Positions 6,900 through 12,532 of a DNA stretch of 14,691 bases are shown here, piece by piece. The stretch is from JBCCGR01 sp039029195 (GTDB taxonomy: Bacteria; Pseudomonadota; Alphaproteobacteria; Rhizobiales; Rhizobiaceae): positions 1 through 14,691 of the forward strand of contig JBCCGR010000071.1 in NCBI GenBank assembly GCA_039029195.1, given 5' to 3'. The position numbers and the translations under genes were made by a program. Position 1 is the stretch's first letter. Every line of letters starts with the position of its first letter. The notes below the pieces were generated by a model. That model saw nothing but the letters and a program-made list of their open reading frames with translations. It was not told the DNA's origin and did not search any database.

Positions 6900-6943
6900 G
6901 AGAGTGTTGGAGGGAAGGCAGGCGGCTCGCTCAGCGCTGACGA

Positions 6944-7870
6944 TCAGCTTTCAACGGTCTGATTTTGCTTGAAAAGTGCGATCAGGCGGTCATCAGGTTC
7001 AGCCGGAAGCATGATTTTCACTTCCGCCAGCAGGTCGCCTCGACCGCCATCTTTTGTCGGCAACCCCTTGCCGCGCAAACGAAACACGTTGCCGGAGTTG
7101 CTCCAGGCCGGGATTTTCAGTGACACGGCACCTTCCAGCGTGGGAACACGCATTTTGGCTCCAAGAACGGCATCTTCCAGCGGCACCTCCACGCGAACCC
7201 GCAGGCTGTCACCACGCTTCTCAAAATCCGCATGCGGAATGACGGCGATCTTGATGTGAGCATCACCCTTGCCACCCGCACCCTGTTCACCTTGACCTTT
7301 CAGACGAACAATTTGTCCATCTTCAACACCCTTGGGGATGTTGAGTGAAATGGTGCGGTTGGGGCCGAGCTTCACCTGAGCCTTGCCCGCTGCAATTTCT
7401 TCAAGGGTTACCCGTTTGGTGATTTTGATGTCCGCGCCCTTTTGGGGTCGGGATTGTGGGCGACCGCCGGGGTGTCCGCCAAATCCGCCGCCGAAACCAC
7501 GCGAAGTGCCACCACCCATGGCATCGCCGAACATCTGGCTCAGAATATCTTCCGCACCACCAAACCCGCCTTGGCTGCGACCGCCTGATTGGCCAAAACC
7601 TTCAAACGGGTTGCCACCACCAAAGCCCTCAAAGCCAGTGAATTTCTGCTTGCCGTCACCATCAATCTCACCGCGGTCATATTGGCCGCGTCGGGTCTCA
7701 TCCCCCAGAATCTCGTAAGCGGAATTGATCTCCGCAAAGCGCTCCTGCGCCTTGGGATTGCCCTTGTTTTGGTCAGGATGGTGCGCTTTGGCAAGCTTGC
7801 GAAAAGCAGACTTCACCTCTGCCTGACTGGCAGATTTGGACACACCAAGAATGCGATAGGGATCCGACAT
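6944..7870 (-). CDS. CbpA-like J-domain co-chaperone (DnaJ without zinc finger)
   Basis: The protein has 308 residues. The J domain spans residues 4-65 with the HPD triad at 31-33, which stimulates the Hsp70 (DnaK) ATPase. A Gly/Phe-rich linker follows (about 78-145). Then come two C-terminal beta domains (about 146-225 and 226-298) that bind client peptides. The four CxxCxGxG zinc motifs of true DnaJ are absent; the protein contains no cysteines at all. It is therefore a class B J-protein like CbpA. I use the ATG at 7870. An in-frame TTG at 7882 would add four residues, but the AAGAGGG SD directly abuts that TTG with no spacing. The gene lies between the lipoprotein gene and fabI on the same strand, an order I recall from Rhizobiales. 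Confidence 0.92.
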   Translation of the reverse strand: MSDPYRILGVSKSASQAEVKSAFRKLAKAHHPDQNKGNPKAQERFAEINSAYEILGDETRRGQYDRGEIDGDGKQKFTGFEGFGGGNPFEGFGQSGGRSQGGFGGAEDILSQMFGDAMGGGTSRGFGGGFGGHPGGRPQSRPQKGADIKITKRVTLEEIAAGKAQVKLGPNRTISLNIPKGVEDGQIVRLKGQGEQGAGGKGDAHIKIAVIPHADFEKRGDSLRVRVEVPLEDAVLGAKMRVPTLEGAVSLKIPAWSNSGNVFRLRGKGLPTKDGGRGDLLAEVKIMLPAEPDDRLIALFKQNQTVES

Positions 7871-7987
7871 GGTTCCCGCCAACCCTCTTAATTCTGCAGT
7901 GATTATTGATGCTGACCGAGGGATCCAGATCCGTACGATTACACCAATGATCGATTCAGACGCGTGTGTCGTTCAATTTGCCTTACC

Positions 7988-8013
7988 ATCATAGCAAGGC
8001 GTGCCGACACAAG
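7988..8013 (-). promoter_or_regulatory. Possible promoter of the J-protein gene
   Basis: On the minus strand a CTTG (8010-8013) is followed 16 nt later by TATGAT (7988-7993). The -10 is a good match. The -35 fits a CTTG-type heat-shock (RpoH-like) element better than TTGACA, which would suit a co-chaperone gene. The leader would be about 110 nt. A 6-bp hairpin TGCCCA/TGGGCA lies just upstream at 8015-8031. The rest of the 215-bp gap (7871-8085) shows nothing else clear. Confidence 0.3.
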
Positions 8014-8085
8014 TTGCCCACAATATGGGCAGAATTGCCGGAATTTCCAGTGTTTCAGAGTGTTTTGCGCAATTTTGAGCCGAAA

Positions 8086-8514
8086 TCAGCTCTTTTTGCC
8101 ATCCTGCGGACGAAACCAGGAAAGAACCCATTCGCCGGGGCTGATCTGACAGGCTTCACCATCAAAGAACGCGATGCCCATAAAGGTCGCAACAGTGGTC
8201 TTGAATCCACGACACTTCTGGCCGTGTTTGCCAAGGAAGTTGTCAATTGCGACGATCGTGCCAGAGCTGCCGGTATCTGGATTGGTCCAGGCCAGTGCGA
8301 GGTCTCTGTCTTTCTTCTTGGCGGCCACGACGGTTTTCTTGATGATCTCTGCATCATCTTGGCTCACCCCGTTTTGGGTGGCTTTCGTTGTCACCGATTG
8401 AGAAACGATCTGGTCGGTGCTCGCGACGGAAGCAAGCTTGTTGCCGCCAAAGGCACAACCGCCCAATGCAAGCGACAGACCCACAACGGCAGCAATAGAT
8501 GGAAGTGAGCGCAC
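8086..8514 (-). CDS. Small lipoprotein, RT0821/Lpp0805-type surface protein
   Basis: From the GTG at 8514 the protein has 142 residues. Residues 1-19 form a lipoprotein signal ending in the lipobox LGGC with Cys20, so it should be lipid-anchored in the envelope. The C-terminal part (about 75-135) has the pattern seen in 17-kDa-antigen-like surface proteins: AWTNPDTGSSGTI, then GQKCRGF with Cys101, and GEACQISPGEW with Cys122. The role is unknown. The frame is open to an ATG at 8649, but that adds 45 polar residues before the signal peptide and would read through the pdxH promoter. AGGAG lies 12 nt before the GTG, a long spacing. The start is therefore likely but not certain. It diverges from pdxH. 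Confidence 0.72.
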   Translation of the reverse strand: MRSLPSIAAVVGLSLALGGCAFGGNKLASVASTDQIVSQSVTTKATQNGVSQDDAEIIKKTVVAAKKKDRDLALAWTNPDTGSSGTIVAIDNFLGKHGQKCRGFKTTVATFMGIAFFDGEACQISPGEWVLSWFRPQDGKKS

Positions 8515-8542
8515 GCTGGTCCGGTTCTCCTGTGCGGACGAA

Positions 8543-8567
8543 AATTCGGATTGGTGTGAACCGAATT
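8543..8567. promoter_or_regulatory. Dyad between the lipoprotein gene and pdxH
   Basis: AATTCGG (8543-8549) and CCGAATT (8561-8567) are perfect 7-bp inverted arms separated by 11 bp. They lie just upstream of the pdxH -35 element and within the leader or promoter of the divergent lipoprotein gene. The spacing of about two helical turns between arm starts suits a dimeric regulator. The regulator is unknown. Confidence 0.35.
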
Positions 8568-8571
8568 CACC

Positions 8572-8600
8572 CTGACGACGTTTACAATTTTTCTTATAGT
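8572..8600 (+). promoter_or_regulatory. Sigma70-type promoter of pdxH
   Basis: CTGACG (8572-8577) and TATAGT (8595-8600) are separated by exactly 17 bp, giving 4/6 and 5/6 consensus matches. Transcription would start near 8607, leaving a leader of about 47 nt before the pdxH ATG at 8654. Confidence 0.6.
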
Positions 8601-8653
8601 CCGACACGAGACCTGATCCTTTGCCCGAGACGGGCAACACGCGAGACAACTGA

Positions 8654-9286
8654 ATGGCCGAACCCCATTTTCCTAATCAAAGATTAACAAGAGATGAATC
8701 ATTTGATTCAAGTGATCCAATTTCGCTGTTTCAACAATGGCTTGCCGAGGCGCATAACAGCGAAGTCAATGATCCCAATGCCTTATCGCTCGCAACCGTC
8801 GATGCAGATGGCATGCCCAATGTTCGCATGGTGCTGTTGAAAGGTGTGGACGAGCGCGGATTTGTATTTTTCACCAACTTTGAAAGCGCAAAGGGAACCG
8901 AGCTAACGGGCAGTCGAAAGGCCGCCATGGGCTTTCACTGGAAGAGTTTGCGCCGACAGGTGCGCATTCGTGGCGATGTCGAAATTGTCAGCGATGAAGA
9001 GGCCGACGAGTATTACCATTCGCGTCCCCGCCAGAGCCGGATTGGCGCCTGGGCATCGCAACAATCGCGTCCACTGGAAAGCCGGTTTGCGCTTGAAAAA
9101 GCCGTTGCCAAATATGCTGCAAAGTTCGGCGTGTCGGAAATTCCAAGGCCGGACTACTGGTCAGGCTTTCGGGTTATTCCGCGCCAGATGGAATTCTGGA
9201 AAGATGGCGCGTTCCGTCTGCACAATCGCATCGTTTTCTCGCGTCTGGACGATGGCGGATGGGGCACAACGCGGCTTTATCCGTAA
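8654..9286 (+). CDS. pdxH: Pyridoxamine/pyridoxine 5'-phosphate oxidase
   Basis: PdxH is the FMN oxidase that makes pyridoxal 5'-phosphate from PNP or PMP in the cytosol. The protein has 210 residues, about the family length. Visible hallmarks are RMVLLKG (58-64) and FFTNFESAKG (72-81) around the FMN site, and WKSLRRQVRIRG (96-107). SRIGAWASQQS lies at 128-138. Arg188 and His190 in RLHNR match the active-site Arg197/His199 of E. coli. The C-terminus ends in the usual WxxxRLxP form (WGTTRLYP). The SD is weak (GAGAC region). It is the only plus-strand gene in the left 12 kb. It ends 3 bp from the stop of the converging YqaA-type gene, with no room for a dedicated terminator. Confidence 0.96.
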   Translation: MAEPHFPNQRLTRDESFDSSDPISLFQQWLAEAHNSEVNDPNALSLATVDADGMPNVRMVLLKGVDERGFVFFTNFESAKGTELTGSRKAAMGFHWKSLRRQVRIRGDVEIVSDEEADEYYHSRPRQSRIGAWASQQSRPLESRFALEKAVAKYAAKFGVSEIPRPDYWSGFRVIPRQMEFWKDGAFRLHNRIVFSRLDDGGWGTTRLYP

Positions 9287-9289
9287 CTA

Positions 9290-9730
9290 TCAAACCCACG
9301 ACAATGTCGCCCCTGCAACGACTAGGTAACGGACGAGTTTTCCAAGACCCACCAGTAGGGTGAACCACATCAGGTGCACCCTCAATGCGCCGGCGATGAT
9401 GGTCAGCGCATCGCCGACGATTGGTAGCCAAGCGAACAAAAGGGAGGGCAGACCGTAACGCGTAAAGATGCGGTTTGCGGTATTGACCTGATTGTCACTG
9501 ACGCCCAGCCAACGACGGGCGAGCGGAAGACCTGCCCACAGTCCCAGTGCGTAGTTGGCGAGCGATCCAAGCGTGTTTCCGAGTGTTGCGACCATAATCA
9601 GTGCAACGGGACTGCCGCCATTGACGAGAAGCAAAACCAGCAGGGCCTCTGAACTTGCGGGCAGAATGGTGGCAGCAAGAAATGCTGCCAGAAACAGGCC
9701 AGGGAGTTCAAAGGGGGCGAGGAATTCCAA
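9290..9730 (-). CDS. YqaA family (DedA-like) small inner-membrane protein
   Basis: The protein has 146 residues, mostly hydrophobic, with about four membrane segments (around 10-35, 40-65, 95-117 and 120-142). SEALLVLLLVNGG (27-39) and GNTLGSLANYALG (51-63) are typical of YqaA. RYGLPSLLFAWLPIVGD followed by AGALR is the shortened DedA/VTT core. The family is linked to lipid transport or envelope homeostasis; no activity can be assigned. No ATG is available near the start of the fold, so translation probably begins at the TTG at 9730. That lies 6 bp after the stop of the ArsC/YffB-type gene, consistent with translational coupling. Confidence 0.82.
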   Translation of the reverse strand: MEFLAPFELPGLFLAAFLAATILPASSEALLVLLLVNGGSPVALIMVATLGNTLGSLANYALGLWAGLPLARRWLGVSDNQVNTANRIFTRYGLPSLLFAWLPIVGDALTIIAGALRVHLMWFTLLVGLGKLVRYLVVAGATLSWV

Positions 9731-9736
9731 CGCCGG

Positions 9737-10078
9737 TTAAACCTGGTGCTGATCCATCACCGCTTTGTCAAAGCCGACGGTCAGGCCGTTGTTCGACTCA
9801 ATCACCGGGCGTTTCATCAATGTTGGATGAGCCATGATGAGGGCGATTGCCTTCTCATTGTCGGGATCAGCTTTCGCTGCATCAGAAAGTCCGCGCCAGG
9901 TAGTGCTGCGTCGATTCAGAAGCACTTCCCACCCGAGTTCGGTCATCCAGCGCTTGAGATCGCTTTCTTCAATGCCATCCTTTCGGATGTCGATGACCGC
10001 GGCATCAATGCCTTGCTCCTTAATCCACTTGAGGGCGGCGCGGCATTTGTCGCAGTTTGAAAGCAGGGTGATCTTCAT
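9737..10078 (-). CDS. ArsC/Spx/YffB family thioredoxin-fold protein
   Basis: From the ATG at 10078 the protein has 113 residues, the usual size for the ArsC/YffB group. Cys9 and Cys12 form a CDKC pair in LLSNCDKCRAAL. LLNRRSTTWRGL (53-64) and HPTLMKRPVIE (84-94) carry the family pattern, with Arg90 at the place of the conserved ArsC/Spx arginine. It probably does thiol redox or glutathione-linked reduction in the cytosol. True arsenate reductase activity is not implied, and no ars operon is near. A longer frame from a TTG at 10141 adds a proline-rich stretch and is less likely, although the SD before the ATG is also poor. Confidence 0.82.
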   Translation of the reverse strand: MKITLLSNCDKCRAALKWIKEQGIDAAVIDIRKDGIEESDLKRWMTELGWEVLLNRRSTTWRGLSDAAKADPDNEKAIALIMAHPTLMKRPVIESNNGLTVGFDKAVMDQHQV

Positions 10079-10108
10079 GTCCAGAACCGGGGGTGATGTA
10101 GGTTGTGT

Positions 10109-10139
10109 GGGAGTTTTAGCCGGTTGGGCCAAAACTCCC
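10109..10139. other. Strong hairpin between cpdB and the ArsC/YffB-type gene
   Basis: GGGAGTTTT (10109-10117) pairs perfectly with AAAACTCCC (10131-10139). Three more G-C pairs follow inside after one mismatch, closing a 5-nt loop. It lies 45 nt after the cpdB stop and about 30 nt before the next gene. Neither strand has a U-tract after it, so it is a structured 3' end or leader element rather than a clear rho-independent terminator. Confidence 0.45.
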
Positions 10140-10183
10140 AAAGCAAGCCTGCACCAATCCCCAGTTCTATCAGCTATCCGCAG

Positions 10184-12199
10184 TTAAAGCTGGATGCGAT
10201 ACCGCGCAAAACCGTCCGGACCATCACCAGCCTCTTCGATTTTCACGCCTTTCACATCGGACATATAGCCCTTGCCCTTGGGTCCGGTGTCGAAGAGCAC
10301 CGTGGCACCATTGGCAGGAGCAAAAGACCAGTTGGCATCGGCGGACGGATTGATTGTGCCCTTGTCGACGATGTAGCGCACGATCACGTCGCGGTTGGTG
10401 TCAGGCCCCACGAATATGATCGTTTTGCCTAGTGCACCTGGGAACTTGCCGCCGCCACCTGCGCGATAATTGTTTGTGGCGATGACGAATTTTTGTGCCG
10501 GATCAAGTGGCTTGCCATTGAACTGAAGGTCGGTGATGCGGTTGGCATCTGCGTTGATAAGTTCGCCCTTCGGATCATATTTTGATGGCTGAGTGATGTC
10601 GATTTTGTACGTCACACCGTCCATCACGTCGAAATTGTAGGATGGGAAGGACGGATTGAGGAGCGGTTGATCTGCCTTTCCGGCTTCGATCTGGTTGAAG
10701 ATGCCAGCAGAGCGCTCCAGCCAGTCTTTCACCTCGGCCCCGGTGATCAGCACCGCGCGCACTGTATTGGGATAAAGGTAGAGATCAGCCACGTTTTTGA
10801 TCGCCACATCACCTGCGGGCACGTCGGTGTAGTAGTCGGCACCGCCACGTCCACCGGCTTTGAATGGTGCGGCGGCGGACAGGATTGGAAGTCCTTCCCA
10901 CTCGGTGCCTTTCATCATGTCGCCAATGTACCAAAGCTGGGCCTGGCTCACGATCTGGACAGATGGATCATCGGCAACCAGTGCGAAATAAGAGTGAAGC
11001 GGCGCGGACGTCTTGCCCACCGACCGGCGAACATACGCAAGCGTTGCCTCATGATCAGCTTTCACACTGTCGAGCACCGCTTGCTGATCATCCACCAGCG
11101 GCAGGCGCTTGCGCCCGTCGCGTTTGTAGATTGGCCGCGCTTCCGACGAAGACGATACGATCTTCCACTCGCTGCCGCTCCTTTCAAGCATCAGATCAAT
11201 GACGCCGAGGTGCGAACCCCAGAAACCACCCATCGTTGCCGGCTTGCCGTGGATGGTGCCCTTGGCCGCATCCACACCGGCAAAATCCTTGTAGGTTTCG
11301 GCCGGGAAAACCAGATGGCTGTGGCCGGTCATCAGCGCGTCAATGCCATCCACTTCGGCGAGCGGAACGGAGGCATTCTCCATCCCATCCGTGTGATTTG
11401 GAGCGCCGATGCCGGAGTGGGAAAGCGCGATGATGACATCCGCGCCCGCTTCCTTCATTTCCGGCACCCAGGCCTTTGCGGTTTCAATAATGTCGCGTGC
11501 GTTGGCCTTGCCTTCCAGATGGCGCTTGTCCCAGTTCATGATCTGTGGCGGCACAAAGCCGATAATGCCAATCTTGATCGCGTGCTCGTTGCCCGCACCA
11601 TCTTTGACCTTCTTGTCGAGGATGACATAGGGCTTAACAAACAGCGTGTCTTCGCGAGGCGAGGCGCCAAGTTTGCCCTTGGCCACATTGGCTGACACCA
11701 CCGGGAAGGACGCGCCGGCCAGCGACTTCATCAGGAAATCGAGGCCATAGTTGAATTCGTGGTTTCCAAGTGTCGAGGCTTCGAACCCGAGCGTGTTCAT
11801 GGCGGTGATCACGGGGTGCATATCCCCTTCCTTCATACCGCGCTCATAGGCGATGTAGTCGCCCATGGGGTTGCCCTGAAGAAAATCGCCGTTGTCGACC
11901 AGCATTGAGTTGGTGGCCTCATCGCGGATCGCCTTGATCAGGGTCGCAGTGCGTGACAGGCCAACTGTGTCCACCGGGCGGTCACCATAATAGTCGTAGG
12001 GATAAACATGCACGTGGAGGTCAGTCGTCTCCATGATGCGCAGGTGAGCCGTGTTGGCCGCAGCGCGTGCGGAAAACGGATGCAGCGCAATCAAGGAACT
12101 TGCACCGGCACCGGCAACAAAGGCGCGGCGCGTCAGACCGGCATTTGCCAAAAGGGACAGTGGCTTGTCTGAAGAATTTTGGGATTTAACTCGGGTCAT
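10184..12199 (-). CDS. cpdB: 2',3'-cyclic-nucleotide 2'-phosphodiesterase/3'-nucleotidase, Tat-exported
   Basis: The protein has 671 residues, near the usual CpdB length. The first 48 residues carry a twin-arginine signal (TRRAFVAG, Arg24-Arg25) with a hydrophobic stretch and an ARA-A type cleavage site, so the enzyme is exported to the periplasm. The metallophosphatase motifs are in order: Asp60/His62 (TTDLHVH), Asp105 (NGDFLQG), Asn146-His147 (GNHEFNYG), His261 (ALSHSG) and His293/His295 (GHSH). The C-terminal half (about 390-620) is the 5'-nucleotidase C domain with the substrate segment TNNYRAGGGGKFPG. It degrades external 2',3'-cyclic nucleotides and 3'-nucleotides, supplying nucleoside and phosphate. 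The ATG at 12199 has GGGAGA at good spacing; the frame is open to 12277, but that part is not signal-like. No Pho box was recognised upstream. Confidence 0.92.
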   Translation of the reverse strand: MTRVKSQNSSDKPLSLLANAGLTRRAFVAGAGASSLIALHPFSARAAANTAHLRIMETTDLHVHVYPYDYYGDRPVDTVGLSRTATLIKAIRDEATNSMLVDNGDFLQGNPMGDYIAYERGMKEGDMHPVITAMNTLGFEASTLGNHEFNYGLDFLMKSLAGASFPVVSANVAKGKLGASPREDTLFVKPYVILDKKVKDGAGNEHAIKIGIIGFVPPQIMNWDKRHLEGKANARDIIETAKAWVPEMKEAGADVIIALSHSGIGAPNHTDGMENASVPLAEVDGIDALMTGHSHLVFPAETYKDFAGVDAAKGTIHGKPATMGGFWGSHLGVIDLMLERSGSEWKIVSSSSEARPIYKRDGRKRLPLVDDQQAVLDSVKADHEATLAYVRRSVGKTSAPLHSYFALVADDPSVQIVSQAQLWYIGDMMKGTEWEGLPILSAAAPFKAGGRGGADYYTDVPAGDVAIKNVADLYLYPNTVRAVLITGAEVKDWLERSAGIFNQIEAGKADQPLLNPSFPSYNFDVMDGVTYKIDITQPSKYDPKGELINADANRITDLQFNGKPLDPAQKFVIATNNYRAGGGGKFPGALGKTIIFVGPDTNRDVIVRYIVDKGTINPSADANWSFAPANGATVLFDTGPKGKGYMSDVKGVKIEEAGDGPDGFARYRIQL

Positions 12200-12228
12200 G
12201 GGGCATCTCCCGTTGGCAAGTGGTTTCT

Positions 12229-12245
12229 GGTGGCCGTTGGCCACC
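12229..12245 (-). other. Hairpin in the probable cpdB leader
   Basis: GGTGGCC and GGCCACC are perfect 7-bp arms around GTT, 30-46 bp upstream of the cpdB start. In RNA this would form a very stable small hairpin just before the ribosome binding site. A role in mRNA stability or translation is only a guess. Confidence 0.35.
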
Positions 12246-12278
12246 TGCGATCCCGCCCCAAGGCATTGATTCCACACA

Positions 12279-12332
12279 CCCGCCAGGCAGGCAAGTTATT
12301 CAGTTGATTGTGGATATTTGCCATCTGGCGGG
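12279..12332. promoter_or_regulatory. Two-part inverted repeat in the cpdB/NRPS divergent region
   Basis: CCCGCCAG (12279-12286) pairs with CTGGCGGG (12325-12332), and inside these GGCAA (12290-12294) pairs with TTGCC (12318-12322), leaving a 23-nt centre. It lies between divergent cpdB and the NRPS gene. It may be an operator or a structured leader. Confidence 0.4.
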
Positions 12333-12339
12333 AAGGCTT

Positions 12340-12457
12340 CACCCTAGGCGGTATGTTTAACGGTTTCTTGACACCACAGAGCAGATTTTTCGCATTGCAA
12401 ACAATGCATTAGAAAGCATGTGGATTGAACTGATCTTAGTAATTGTTTCCTAGGGTG
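12340..12457 (+). promoter_or_regulatory. Putative control region of the NRPS gene
   Basis: The nine-base sequence CACCCTAGG (12340-12348) recurs exactly inverted as CCTAGGGTG (12449-12457). Between them lies TTGACA (12368-12373), a perfect -35 hexamer. It is followed by the 16-bp dyad GCATTGCAAACAATGC (12392-12407), which covers the place where the -10 would fall. No strong -10 is visible, so an activator may be needed. The outer repeats lie about 109 bp apart, which would permit looping. No known regulator box was recognised. Confidence 0.4.
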
Positions 12458-12532
12458 ATTTTAGGGCGAAATCTGAAAAGCCGCGCCAATCCAACAATGT
12501 GCGCAATCAAAGGCGGAAACAGGGGGACTCAA

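Noticed and set aside
9737..10078. Arsenic resistance gene arsC
   Set aside because: The protein is of the broad ArsC/YffB fold with a CDKC pair, and no ArsR, ArsB or Acr3 gene is nearby.
10667..11695. 342-codon plus-strand open frame
   Set aside because: Antisense to cpdB, whose metallophosphatase motifs are complete on the other strand; composition is typical of a shadow frame.
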